64,000 nt of DNA, taken from positions 62,001 through 126,000 of the forward strand of contig JACRAY010000035.1 of assembly GCA_016213325.1 (NCBI GenBank), read 5' to 3'. The notes beneath the pieces are model-generated. The model saw only the letters and a list, made by a program, of their open reading frames with translations. It was not told the DNA's origin and did not search any database. Made by a program: the position numbers and the translations under genes. This document shows positions 1 to 8,613 of this stretch, in pieces; the first letter of the stretch is position 1; each line of letters starts with the position of its first letter. Origin of the DNA: Burkholderiales bacterium (GTDB taxonomy: Bacteria; Pseudomonadota; Gammaproteobacteria; Burkholderiales; Burkholderiaceae_C).

Positions 1-2
1 TC

Positions 3-389
3 GTCTACCTCGACGACGCCGACTATGCGCGCACGCAACTGGCCCCCGATGCCGCCGCGCCGACCCACTGGGTGCTGGTCGCCTGCGCGCCGCGCATGAC
101 GCGGCGCATCAGCAAGTGGGTGAGCCACAGCGCCCGCGAGAACTGGCGGGGCAAATGGGCCGACCGCCTGTTCGAGCAGGTCGGCCCGCTGCTGCAGCTG
201 GCCGGCCACCAGGTGACGCTGGTACTGGCCAAGGCCCCGCTGCCCGAACTCACGCGCGAATTGCAGGCGGTACATACCGGCGCCCGGGTGGTCGACCTGC
301 GCCGGCCCCGCGGCTCGCAAGCGGGCGGCTGGGAGGTGCCCGGCAAGCTGCTGGGGCTGGGCGCGGCCTTCGCCTTCATGGCCGACTAG
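3..389 (+). CDS. conserved hypothetical protein, 5' truncated by window edge
   Basis: The reading frame is open from the first bases of the window to a TAG at 387-389, so the gene begins upstream. The visible 128 residues start VYLDDADYAR and include a basic segment (RMTRRISKWVSHSARENWR), then a valine/leucine-rich stretch and a small hydrophobic C-terminus (GLGAAFAFMAD). I see no catalytic motif and do not recognise the family. An internal GTG at 72 could start a shorter product, but the coding character of the upstream part argues for the longer frame. It lies 16 bp before the holin-like gene in the same direction, so the two may be co-transcribed. Confidence 0.6.
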   Translation, partial: VYLDDADYARTQLAPDAAAPTHWVLVACAPRMTRRISKWVSHSARENWRGKWADRLFEQVGPLLQLAGHQVTLVLAKAPLPELTRELQAVHTGARVVDLRRPRGSQAGGWEVPGKLLGLGAAFAFMAD

Positions 390-405
390 GTTATCCTCAC
401 CGGCG

Positions 406-762
406 ATGCTCAAGCTCGTCGTCAAATGGCTGCTCAGCGCCTCGGCGCTGCTGTTCGTGGCCTACATCTACGAAGGCGTCGAAGTCCGCAGCTTCGGCGC
501 CGCCCTGCTGGCCGCCTTCGTGATCGGCCTGCTCAACACGGTGGTGCGGCCGGTGCTGGTGGTGCTGACTCTGCCCGTCACCGTGATCACGCTCGGCCTG
601 TTCCTCTTCGTCATCAACGCGCTGATGTTCTGGGCTGCTTCCGCGGTGCTCGACGGCTTCGTGGTGCGCAACTTCGTCGCCGCGCTGATCGGCTCGCTGA
701 TCTACTCGGTGCTCGGCATCGTGATCGAGTCAGCGCTCGAGAGCCTGTTCGCGAAGAAGTGA
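406..762 (+). CDS. phage holin superfamily 4 (DUF360-like) membrane protein
   Basis: This 118-residue protein is almost entirely hydrophobic, with about four membrane segments (roughly residues 4-22, 29-48, 52-78 and 87-110). The pattern IGLLNTVVRPVLVVLTLP followed by a second hydrophobic pair is typical of the small four-helix family annotated as phage holin family 4 or DUF360, found across bacteria outside phages. Its function is unknown; the name does not imply lysis. No phage gene lies nearby. The 3' end overlaps the converging BepA-like gene by 33 bp (730-762). Confidence 0.8.
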   Translation: MLKLVVKWLLSASALLFVAYIYEGVEVRSFGAALLAAFVIGLLNTVVRPVLVVLTLPVTVITLGLFLFVINALMFWAASAVLDGFVVRNFVAALIGSLIYSVLGIVIESALESLFAKK

Positions 763-2226
763 GTCGACCGCCCGCGCGCGCGTGTCGATGATGGAAGCCT
801 CGATGTGGTCGCCCGCGCCGCTGCCGCGCCGCGCGAGGTCCTGCGCCGCCTTGAACCGGTCCATCGCCGCCTTGTAGTCGAGCACCGCCACCTGGGCTTC
901 GGCCTCGGCACGGATCGCACGCAGCGGCTGCGCCTGCGCCGTGTACGCGCGCGCCAGCAACTGCCACGCCGCAGCGTCGCGCGGATGCGTGCTCACCCAG
1001 GTCTGCAGGCGCTGGGCCGCGTCCGCGGCGCGGCGCACCTCCAGCTGGGCCTGCGCAGCCAGCAGCAGCTCGGGGCGCGACGTCGAAGAGGCATCGACCA
1101 GCATGAGCGCGCGTGCCGCGTCGCCGGCCGCCAGCGCCAGCTCGGCTTCGAGCAGCCGCACCAGCCGCGCCGACGCCGCATCGGCTGCGGCCAGCGGCTT
1201 CAGGCGCGCCAGCCAGCGCGCGGCGGCCGCCGTCTCGCGCTGCTTGATGGTGGCGAACGCGGCGGCATAGTACGCGCCCGCCTGCCGCACGGCCGGCTGC
1301 GCCGCCAGGCCCTGGGCTTCGGCTTCGGCGGCAAAGCCGCGCAGCGAATCGATGCCGCCATTGGCGATGACACGCGCGCGCGCCGACGCCAGTGCGTGGT
1401 CCATCGTGGTCACGGCCGGCGTCGTGCTGCGCGCCACCAGCTGCTGGCGCGACTGCATTTCGGCCACGCGCTCGGTGGTCATGGGGTGCGTGCGCAGGTA
1501 CGGGTAGTTGCCCGCATCGTTCAGGCGCGAGGCCTGTTGCAGCTTTTCGAACATGGCCGCGAAACCCTGCGGCTCGAAGCCGGCCTGCGTCATCACGCCC
1601 AGCCCCACGCGGTCGGCCTCGCGCTCCATGTCGCGCGAGAAATTCAGCTGGTTCTGGATGGCCAATGCCTGCGTGCCGGCCACCACGGCGTTGGCCGCGT
1701 CGGGGTTCTTGCCGGCGGCAATGGCGGCCAGCAGGATGCCCGCCATCACCAGCGGCGCCTGCTTGTTCTGCTGCGTGACCAGCCGCGAGATGTGGCGCTG
1801 GGTCACGTGGCTGAGTTCGTGGGCCAGCACCGAAGCCAGTTCGTCGCGCGTGGCGGTGGCCGCGATCAGGCCCATGTGCAGCCCGAACCAGCCGCCCGGC
1901 AGCGCAAAGGCGTTGATGGTGCGGTCCTTGCCCAGCAGCACCTGCCATTCGAAGCGGTCGTCCAGCTCGCTGGTGAGGTCGCCGCGCGCGCGCGCCGCCT
2001 GCAGCAGCGGCTGCCACAGCGACTGCACGTAGTCCACCAGCACCGGGTCGTCGATGTAGTCGGGGTCGCGGTACAGCTCGCGGGCGATGCGCTCGCCGAG
2101 CTTGCGCTCGGCCACGGTGCTCATCTCGCTGCTGTCGCCCAGCGTCGGCAACTGCGCGCGGGCCGGGGCGAGCGCGAGCACGCAGGCCAATGCCACGGCA
2201 AGGTACTTCAGGGGCGGCAGGGACAT
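730..2226 (-). CDS. bepA: BepA-like M48 periplasmic metalloprotease with TPR region
   Basis: Encodes 498 residues, close to the length of E. coli BepA (YfgC). A signal peptide ends near ALAPARAQ. The zinc-binding motif HELSH lies in SVLAHELSHVTQRH and the downstream metal ligand region is DMEREADRVG. The second half is alanine-rich helical sequence with TPR character. BepA-type enzymes degrade or assist misassembled outer-membrane proteins in the periplasm. The start at 2226 (MSLPPLKYLAVAL) shares one base with the stop of the upstream tfpX-like gene (TGATG), so translation is probably coupled. The N-terminal continuation of the frame belongs to a shadow ORF. Confidence 0.85.
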   Translation of the reverse strand: MSLPPLKYLAVALACVLALAPARAQLPTLGDSSEMSTVAERKLGERIARELYRDPDYIDDPVLVDYVQSLWQPLLQAARARGDLTSELDDRFEWQVLLGKDRTINAFALPGGWFGLHMGLIAATATRDELASVLAHELSHVTQRHISRLVTQQNKQAPLVMAGILLAAIAAGKNPDAANAVVAGTQALAIQNQLNFSRDMEREADRVGLGVMTQAGFEPQGFAAMFEKLQQASRLNDAGNYPYLRTHPMTTERVAEMQSRQQLVARSTTPAVTTMDHALASARARVIANGGIDSLRGFAAEAEAQGLAAQPAVRQAGAYYAAAFATIKQRETAAAARWLARLKPLAAADAASARLVRLLEAELALAAGDAARALMLVDASSTSRPELLLAAQAQLEVRRAADAAQRLQTWVSTHPRDAAAWQLLARAYTAQAQPLRAIRAEAEAQVAVLDYKAAMDRFKAAQDLARRGSGAGDHIEASIIDTRARAVDSLLREQALER

Positions 2227-2990
2227 CAGTACGGGTCTAGCGGCAGGAAGGCGACGGGCTGGCCGTTGGCGGGATCGATGAAGGCGGTCCAGAAGGACTT
2301 GCGGCCCACCAGCGGCAGCCACGCCGTATTGTCCGCCCGCCGGCCCGCCTGTGCGAGCACGGCGTCGATTTCCCCGGCGTGCGACTTGTGCCGGCCTTTC
2401 AGGTCGGCCACCGGCCGCGCTGCGGCCAGCACCCGCGGCAGCGCCTCGGGAAAGGATTGCCACAGGTCGGGGCGCGCCGACAGGCTGATGCCCTGCAGCG
2501 CGACCATGGTGGCCTCGATGCGTTCGTTCTCGTTCCTGAAGGGCCGTACGGCGAGCAGCGTGGGGCCGAACAGGGGCAGGGTGTCGATGCCGGGCGGCAC
2601 CTTGTCCATCATGTCTTCCGGCACTTCCGCCGCCGATACCACGCGAAACCGATCGATCTCGAACACCAGGTGCACCGGCCGCGCCAGCGACACCGTGTAC
2701 AGCCCGTACACCAGCGCCGCCGCCTGCAGCAAGGCGACGACGGCCAGGTCGCGCCGCAACTCCTTCCAAGGCTTGGCCCGGTCGAAGATCATCAGCGTGA
2801 TGAGCGGACCGATCACCACGTCCACGGTGACGAGGATCAGGAACAGCTCGCGCCCGCCCGAGATCTCGCGGTATGGGTAGGGATACCACCCCAGGAACAC
2901 CAGCAGCGCGGCGGCGATGGCAACCGCCATGCTCAGGCCGAAGTGGATGGTGGCGGCGCGCCCGCGCTCGCGCCAGTTCCAGGTGGTCAT
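2226..2990 (-). CDS. TfpX/TfpZ family type IV pilin accessory protein
   Basis: This 254-residue inner-membrane protein has a first membrane helix near residues 17-35 ending WYPYPYREISGG, followed by hydrophobic segments around DVVIGPLITLMIFD and LAVVALLQAAALVYGLYTV, then a soluble domain. This layout matches the TfpX/TfpZ (FimB-like) accessory proteins that in Pseudomonas sit beside particular pilA alleles and affect pilus assembly. Here it is 10 kb from the pilins but in a region rich in pilin-modification genes. Both ends overlap neighbours by one base (TGATG at 2990 and 2226), giving a three-gene translationally coupled unit. Confidence 0.75.
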   Translation of the reverse strand: MTTWNWRERGRAATIHFGLSMAVAIAAALLVFLGWYPYPYREISGGRELFLILVTVDVVIGPLITLMIFDRAKPWKELRRDLAVVALLQAAALVYGLYTVSLARPVHLVFEIDRFRVVSAAEVPEDMMDKVPPGIDTLPLFGPTLLAVRPFRNENERIEATMVALQGISLSARPDLWQSFPEALPRVLAAARPVADLKGRHKSHAGEIDAVLAQAGRRADNTAWLPLVGRKSFWTAFIDPANGQPVAFLPLDPY

Positions 2991-5197
2991 CAGTGCGTGA
3001 TGTCGTTCAGCAGCCGGACGTTGTTGATGAGCAGGGGCCGGTTGACGCCCGCGCGCTCGATGCGCTCGACGCCGTGGAAGGAACGCTCCGTCTTGGGGAA
3101 GCACACCAGCCGGTTCGGCAGGAACTCCACCGTCGTCACGCGCGTGAAGTCGTCGAACGGGTAGTGGGGGCCGCCCCAGCACACGAACGAGGGGTCCTTG
3201 TGCCGGTAGAGTGACGTGCCGAGATCGCGCATCGAAGCGTCGCGCGGCATGTAGAACAGGAAGCTCACCAGGCGGTGCGGCGCGTCGGTGTGCGGGCCGA
3301 TCGCATAGCGGGTCTGGTCGTTCACCAGCAGCGCGTCGCCCTTGAACTGCAGCGACTCGTCGACTGCGAGGATGCGCGCGAAGCGCGGTTCAAGCGCCTC
3401 GGCGAACTTGGTGACGAAGGCGGACGCGAACTGGTCGGTGTACATCCACGCCGCGAAGTCGCGCCAGAACGCCTGCTGCACGGGCGCCATGCGCGCGAAA
3501 TCCTCTTCGGTGAACAGCACCGTCAGCCTTTCCTCGTAGGCGTCGGCCGCCACGCGCCCGGTCTTGCCCAGCGGGCGCAGGCTTTCCTGCGAAGGAAAGT
3601 GAGCCAGCATTTCCGCGTAGTAATCCGGCGGGAAGACATCGTCCACCACGAGATAAGGGAACGGGTCGCGCTGCACCGGCGTGCGCGCCACGCGGTCCAG
3701 CAGGTGCGCCAGCACGTGCCGCCCCTTCGCCTGGCGCGGCAGCGTGAAGCGGTGCGCGCGCTGGAAGTTCACCGCTGCGGCGGCCGCACGCGTGAAAATG
3801 AACTCGCCGACGCCCTGGAACGGCCCTTCCTTGCGCAACGCGCCCTCCGACTGCTGGCGGTCGTAGCTGAAGCCCAGCGCCTGCAGCGCCGCGATCGCGT
3901 CCTGGTGCTCCTTCAGGTGCGTGTTGAGCTCCACGATGATGCTGGCCACTCGCGGGTCGGCCAGCGTGCGCGCGGCGCCGGCCAGCACCTTGTGCTCGAA
4001 GCCGTCGACGTCGATCTTGACGTAGTGCGGCACCGGCATCGCGCCGCTTTCGACCAGCTGGTCGATGCTCATGCTGATGCTGCCCTGCTCGAAAGCGGCG
4101 GGGCGCGGCTGCAGGTCGAAGCCGACTTCGGCGCCGAAGGAGTGGCAGGAGCCGCCGGGCGTCAGGTCCGACAGGTAGAGCCGGTCCAGCTTGCCCTGGT
4201 CCGACAGCGCGACCGGGTACGCGATGACGCGCGACGACAGGCCGTTGGCCGCGATGTTCGAATTGAGCAGCGCGAAGTTCTGCGCCTCCGGCTCGAACGC
4301 ATACACCTTCGCATCGCGCACCTTGGCCGCGAACACGGTGTACATGCCGACATTGGCTCCGACGTCCAGCAGCACCGCGCCGCGCGGCATGGCTTCGAGC
4401 CAGCGGATCGTGTCGGGCTCCTTCTGCGGCAGCGTTTCCACCCGCCAGCGCGTGGCGCGGTTCGGCGTGACGTAGCGCAGCTGCACGCCCAGGTAGTCGA
4501 CCTGCGTCATCGGCAGGCCTTCGTCGTCGCCGTTGGCGGGGGCGGCCGCGGCGGCGGGCTGCGCCAGCTCGCTCACGTGCGGCAGCGCACCTGCGTGCGG
4601 CAGGGCGCCCGCCGGCGGAAGCGCCGGCAGCCGCTGGAAAGCGTCGGCGATGCCCGCGGGGACCTCGGCGTCGGACTGGCGCGACCGCACCAGGATGCAG
4701 AAGCCGTGCGGCACCGGGGCACGCGCCACCAGCTTGAAGTACGGGCGGAACTTGTCGAGCCACCATTCCGGCGGCTGCTGGATCAGGTGCGCGTTGCGGC
4801 CGTCGGACAGGACCTTGGCCGCCGGCGCGCAGTGCACCGAGAAGAAGCCCCAGGGATCGCACAGGCTCGCCAGGTGGCCAAGCACGTTGTCGATCAGCTC
4901 GGGCTCGATGTGTTCCAGCACGTCGATCGAGCACACCAGTTCGGCGGGAATGGGGTCGGCCGAGTAGTCCGGCACCGCCGGGTCGTAGCCTTCGTAGACG
5001 CAGCCCTCGGGCAGCTGCACGGTGGTCAGCAGGCTGCGCTTGCTGCCGCAGCCGTAGTCGAGCAGCGACTGCACCTGGAGCTTGCTCGCCAGCGCCGACA
5101 CCACCCCGCCGAAGTACGCTGCCGTCGTCCCGTAGGCGCCGGTGGCATGCAGCGCCGCCTGCTCGCGCCGGTAGCTTTCAGAGATTAGTGGGTTCAT
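2990..5197 (-). CDS. three-domain protein: SAM methyltransferase, FkbM methyltransferase, 2OG-Fe(II) oxygenase-like
   Basis: A 735-residue fusion. Residues about 40-190 form a class I SAM methyltransferase with the glycine motif LLDYGCGSK (46-53). Residues about 225-440 form an FkbM-family methyltransferase (LLDVGANVGMYTVFA near 274, VKIDVDGFEHKVLAG later), a family that O-methylates sugars. Residues about 480-735 look like a prolyl-hydroxylase-type oxygenase: HTD near 634, a distal His in RSFHGVERI near 706 and a following Arg, fitting the HxD...H iron site. I chose ATG 5197 because GGA lies five bases upstream; ATG 5200 is the alternative. It probably modifies a glycan or glycoprotein, an inference from its neighbours. 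Confidence 0.8.
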   Translation of the reverse strand: MNPLISESYRREQAALHATGAYGTTAAYFGGVVSALASKLQVQSLLDYGCGSKRSLLTTVQLPEGCVYEGYDPAVPDYSADPIPAELVCSIDVLEHIEPELIDNVLGHLASLCDPWGFFSVHCAPAAKVLSDGRNAHLIQQPPEWWLDKFRPYFKLVARAPVPHGFCILVRSRQSDAEVPAGIADAFQRLPALPPAGALPHAGALPHVSELAQPAAAAAPANGDDEGLPMTQVDYLGVQLRYVTPNRATRWRVETLPQKEPDTIRWLEAMPRGAVLLDVGANVGMYTVFAAKVRDAKVYAFEPEAQNFALLNSNIAANGLSSRVIAYPVALSDQGKLDRLYLSDLTPGGSCHSFGAEVGFDLQPRPAAFEQGSISMSIDQLVESGAMPVPHYVKIDVDGFEHKVLAGAARTLADPRVASIIVELNTHLKEHQDAIAALQALGFSYDRQQSEGALRKEGPFQGVGEFIFTRAAAAAVNFQRAHRFTLPRQAKGRHVLAHLLDRVARTPVQRDPFPYLVVDDVFPPDYYAEMLAHFPSQESLRPLGKTGRVAADAYEERLTVLFTEEDFARMAPVQQAFWRDFAAWMYTDQFASAFVTKFAEALEPRFARILAVDESLQFKGDALLVNDQTRYAIGPHTDAPHRLVSFLFYMPRDASMRDLGTSLYRHKDPSFVCWGGPHYPFDDFTRVTTVEFLPNRLVCFPKTERSFHGVERIERAGVNRPLLINNVRLLNDITH

Positions 5198-5289
5198 CAT
5201 TTTCCGTGGCATCATGCCCGAACGCTGCGGCAAGCCTATCCGAAGCGCCGTCCCGGCGCCAGCCTCCCGGACCATCGTAGCGCAACCCA

Positions 5290-5772
5290 ATGAGCGAGCT
5301 GACACACTTCGACGCGCATGGGCAGGCCCACATGGTGGACGTGGGCGCGAAGCCCGCGACCCGCCGCGTGGCCGTCGCCACCGGCCGCATCCTCATGGCG
5401 CCCGCCACCCTTGCCCTGGTCGCCTCCGGCAGCGCCGCGAAGGGCGACGTCCTGGGCGTGGCGCGCATCGCCGCCATCCAGGGCGCCAAGCGCACCAGCG
5501 AGCTGGTGCCGCTGTGCCACCCGATCCCGCTGACCCGCGTGGCGGTGGACTTCGGCATCGATGCGGCCGCATCGGCCGTCACTTGCAGCGCCACCGCCGA
5601 AACGGTCGGCCCCACCGGCGTGGAAATGGAGGCGCTGACGGCGGTGCAGGTGGGCCTGCTGACCATCTACGACATGTGCAAGGCGGCCGACCGCGGCATG
5701 GTGATCACCGACGTGCAGCTGCAGGAAAAGCACGGCGGCAAGTCGGGCAGCTGGGTGCGCGGCGAGGGATGA
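5290..5772 (+). CDS. moaC: cyclic pyranopterin monophosphate synthase
   Basis: This 160-residue protein matches MoaC, which converts the rearranged GTP product of MoaA into cyclic pyranopterin monophosphate in molybdenum cofactor synthesis. Visible signatures are [16 protein letters not shown], the conserved HPIPL loop, [10 protein letters not shown] and the C-terminal KAADRGMVI...[10 protein letters not shown]. Length is standard. It is isolated from other mo- genes. Its stop overlaps the start of the following methyltransferase (ATGA at 5769-5772), so the two are probably translated from one message although their functions appear unrelated. Confidence 0.95.
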   Translation: MSELTHFDAHGQAHMVDVGAKPATRRVAVATGRILMAPATLALVASGSAAKGDVLGVARIAAIQGAKRTSELVPLCHPIPLTRVAVDFGIDAAASAVTCSATAETVGPTGVEMEALTAVQVGLLTIYDMCKAADRGMVITDVQLQEKHGGKSGSWVRGEG

Positions 5773-6368
5773 AGACGCTGCTGCACGTGGGCTGCGGCGC
5801 TGAGACGCGCCACCACCTGACGCCCGGTTTCCGCGGCGACGGCTGGCGCGAGATCCGGCTCGACATCGACCCGGCGGTCAAGCCCGACCTGATCGGGACC
5901 ATCACCGACATGTCCGCCGTGGCGGACGGCAGCGTGGACGCGCTGTACTCGTCGCACAACCTCGAGCACATCTACCACCACGAAGTGCCGCAGGCGCTCG
6001 ACGAGTTCTTCCGCGTGCTCAAGCCCGGCGGCTTCGTGGTGCTCACCTGCCCCGACCTGCAGAGCGTGTGCGCCCAGGTCGCCAAGGGCCGCCTGCTGGA
6101 GCCGCTGTACACCGCGCCGGCCGGCCCGATCTCGGCGCTGGACATCCTGTACGGCCACGAGAAGAAGCTGGCCATGGGCAAGTCGTACATGGCGCACAAG
6201 TGCGGCTTCACCTGGCAGTCCCTGTGCCATCACTTCGAGCAGGCCGGCTTCTACTGGCAGGTGGGCGGCGCGCGGCCGCAATACTTCGACCTGTGGCTGC
6301 TGGCCTTCAACGACGAGGTGCCCGAGGAAGTGCGCATGCAGCACGCGGCCCTCTACCTCCCGAGCTGA
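5769..6368 (+). CDS. class I SAM-dependent methyltransferase
   Basis: Encodes 199 residues. Motif I is [14 protein letters not shown] at the extreme N-terminus, an acidic [10 protein letters not shown] follows, then [17 protein letters not shown] and [14 protein letters not shown], the usual layout of Methyltransf_11-type enzymes. The [12 protein letters not shown] motif is frequent in methyltransferases of polysaccharide and pilin-modification clusters. The substrate cannot be read from sequence. The start is fixed by the ATGA overlap with moaC. The next methyltransferase begins 12 bp downstream. Confidence 0.85.
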   Translation: MKTLLHVGCGAETRHHLTPGFRGDGWREIRLDIDPAVKPDLIGTITDMSAVADGSVDALYSSHNLEHIYHHEVPQALDEFFRVLKPGGFVVLTCPDLQSVCAQVAKGRLLEPLYTAPAGPISALDILYGHEKKLAMGKSYMAHKCGFTWQSLCHHFEQAGFYWQVGGARPQYFDLWLLAFNDEVPEEVRMQHAALYLPS

Positions 6369-6379
6369 AGAAAGACCCG

Positions 6380-7093
6380 ATGCCCCTGCACCCCTTCCAC
6401 CTGTCGTATCGCCACCTCTCCATGGCCTTGTGGGACCGCGTGTTCGAGAACGCGGCGTCGATGCTGCGCGGGCGCGGCGACGAGATCTTCGGCAAGCTCA
6501 CCGGCCTGGAGGCACTGCGCGCGAAGGCGCAGTACAACACCGGCTCCATACCGCTCGCGTCGCAGTGGGCGCTGTTTTCGCTGGCGTACTTCACCCGGCC
6601 GGCCATCGTCGCCGAGGTCGGCACCTTCATCGGCAAGTCGGCGGTCGCCCTGGCGATGGGCATGGACGCGGCCGGCCAGCCCGGCGAACTGCACACCTGC
6701 GACATGTCCAACCGCTTCGACTTGCCGCAGCTGACGCAGACCACGGTGACGCAGTACACCGGCTGCGGCTCGACCCAGATGTTCACCGAGATGACCGAAG
6801 ACGGCTACGCCGGCCGCGTCGACCTGGTCCACCTGGACGGCCGCCTGATGCCGGGCGACCTGCCCCTGCTGCCGCAGCTGTGTGCGCCGCAGGCGGTGAT
6901 CGTGCTGGACGACTTCGAGGGCATCGAGAAGGGCGTGCAGAACCTGAAGGTGCTGCGCAACATGGAGCGGTTCGCTAACTGGCTGCTGGCCTACCCGCCC
7001 ACGCGCGAGCAGCTGCAGCGCTACGGCCTGCCGGACGGCAGCACCACCGCCCTGCTGTTCCCGGGCGAGCTACTCGGTTTCACGGCCCAGTGA
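6380..7093 (+). CDS. SAM-dependent methyltransferase-like protein (class I)
   Basis: A 237-residue protein with AIVAEVGTFIGKSAVALAMG as a probable SAM-binding motif I, HTCDMSNRFDLP as the acidic region, and RVDLVHLDGRLMPGD plus VIVLDDFEGIEKG resembling the metal/strand motifs of the Methyltransf_24 and cephalosporin-hydroxylase-like group. It follows another methyltransferase closely, so it may modify a sugar precursor or glycan. Its last 24 bases overlap the end of the converging PglL-like gene at 7070-7093. No signal peptide or membrane segment is visible. Confidence 0.7.
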   Translation: MPLHPFHLSYRHLSMALWDRVFENAASMLRGRGDEIFGKLTGLEALRAKAQYNTGSIPLASQWALFSLAYFTRPAIVAEVGTFIGKSAVALAMGMDAAGQPGELHTCDMSNRFDLPQLTQTTVTQYTGCGSTQMFTEMTEDGYAGRVDLVHLDGRLMPGDLPLLPQLCAPQAVIVLDDFEGIEKGVQNLKVLRNMERFANWLLAYPPTREQLQRYGLPDGSTTALLFPGELLGFTAQ

Positions 7094-8554
7094 GCCGCGG
7101 CCCATCCAGGCCTCGTACTCCTGCGGGAAAGCGGCGCGGTAGCGCGCCATGTGCCACAGCGCCGTGTCTTCCTCGCGCAGCAGCATCGCGCTGTCGATGA
7201 TTGCCTCGATCACCTTGGGCTCGGGCGAGAAGTGCACCATGTCGAGCGCCAGCGCATGGATCTCGCGCGCGTTGGCGCGCGTGAGCGGCGTGATGCCGAG
7301 CTCGGCGAAGCGCACCTGCCGCGCGAAGATGATGCTGTTGGAGGCCTGCGCCATCGTGTTCACGCGGTACTGCGGCGCGCGCGACTCCGGCGGCAGGTAG
7401 AGCTGGCTGATGCGGTGGTAGTCCCACGCCGCGTAAGCCAGAAGCAGCGGAACCACCCCGAAGGCAGCCGCGCGGCCCAACGTCCGCAGCGGCTCCCCGA
7501 ACTCGCGCGGCCGTGCCAGCAGCAGCACCGACAGCAGCGCGGCCAGCTGGAACGGGCCGTACCACAGCGGGTACTCGACCAGGCTGTGCGCGCCGATCAC
7601 GGCCAGCACGCCCCACGCCAGCTGGCGCTCGGCCGCCGTCTCGGCCCAGGGCCGTGACCGCAGCACCCAGGCCGCGATGAAGGCGAACAGCACCAGTGCC
7701 ACCGGCAAGCCGAACTCCACCGCGATGTGCAGCGGCAGGTTGTGCGCGTTGTCCAGGATGTCGCAGAAGCGCGGGCCGTAGTACAGGTTGGCGAAGTGCG
7801 CGTAGTCCAGCTCGCCGACGCCCCAGCCGGCCCACGGCCGCTCGCGCACCAGGTCCATCACGTTCGACCACAGCACCATGCGGCTGCTGCAGCCGGCAGC
7901 GCCCGCTACGCGATCGAGCAGGCCGGGCGCGCTGTCGCCGGTGACCCACTCGAACAGGCGCGGCAGCGCCAGCGCGGCGGCGCCGTAGGCAGCCAGCGCC
8001 GCGGCGCTCAGGCGCGCGGGGCGCCTGTCCTTGCCGGCCCAGGCCAGGGCCAGCAGCGCGATCAGCAGCAGCTGCAGCAGTCCCGTGCGCGAGGTGGACG
8101 CGGCATTGGCCACCGCGAGCAGTGCAATGGCCGCAGCCGCCCAGCGGGCGTTCAGCCCGCGGCCGGCCAGGTACAGGGCCGCCAGCGTGCCGACCGACAA
8201 CAATGTCGCGAACTGGTTGCGCTGGCGCAGGTTGCCGTAAGCCGTGCCGGGTTCGGTGTAGTTGGCCAGCCCGCCCAGCCAGGTGGTGGCGCCGAAGTAC
8301 TGGGCCAGGCCGAACACCGCACTCACCAGCGCTGCGGCCAGCCACGCGCCGGCCACATGGCCGGGACGGCGCCATGCGGCGAAACCGAGCGCCACCGAGG
8401 CGCACAGCCACGCGAACATCAGCGGACCGGCCGAAGCCGACGGGCCGGGCGCGAACGGGTTGAGCCAGGGCAGCACCATGCACGCCAGCGCGATCGCCTG
8501 GGCGGCCCGTTCGCGCCGGGTGAAGGAGGATGGAGCAGCCATCAAGGCGGGCAT
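7070..8554 (-). CDS. PglL/Wzy-family O-oligosaccharyltransferase or O-antigen ligase
   Basis: A 494-residue integral membrane protein with about ten helices. The large loop with FCDILDNAHNLPLHIAVEFG and the preceding RMVLWSNVMDLVRERPWAGWGVGELDYAH match the Wzy_C domain of O-antigen ligases and PglL/PilO enzymes, which transfer an undecaprenyl-linked glycan onto lipid A or onto pilins. The soluble C-terminal part (about residues 395-494, rich in helices) corresponds to the Wzy_C_2/PglL_A type tail, favouring the protein-glycosylating group. Close to three pilin genes, a pilin substrate is likely but inferred. Start ATG 8554 was chosen; ATG 8542 is possible. Confidence 0.8.
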   Translation of the reverse strand: MPALMAAPSSFTRRERAAQAIALACMVLPWLNPFAPGPSASAGPLMFAWLCASVALGFAAWRRPGHVAGAWLAAALVSAVFGLAQYFGATTWLGGLANYTEPGTAYGNLRQRNQFATLLSVGTLAALYLAGRGLNARWAAAAIALLAVANAASTSRTGLLQLLLIALLALAWAGKDRRPARLSAAALAAYGAAALALPRLFEWVTGDSAPGLLDRVAGAAGCSSRMVLWSNVMDLVRERPWAGWGVGELDYAHFANLYYGPRFCDILDNAHNLPLHIAVEFGLPVALVLFAFIAAWVLRSRPWAETAAERQLAWGVLAVIGAHSLVEYPLWYGPFQLAALLSVLLLARPREFGEPLRTLGRAAAFGVVPLLLAYAAWDYHRISQLYLPPESRAPQYRVNTMAQASNSIIFARQVRFAELGITPLTRANAREIHALALDMVHFSPEPKVIEAIIDSAMLLREEDTALWHMARYRAAFPQEYEAWMGRGSLGRETE

Positions 8555-8613
8555 TATGATTGCTTGGACCGGACGCTACCCCGACGACCGACAAGACTGT
8601 CACACAGCCCCGC

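Noticed and set aside
406-762. Prophage remnant suggested by the holin-family name.
   Set aside because: The family is widespread outside phages and there are no other phage genes nearby.
805-2880. A 691-codon open frame on the plus strand opposite bepA and tfpX/Z.
   Set aside because: It is antisense to two clear genes, has arginine/histidine-rich translation with no domains, and results from the high GC content.
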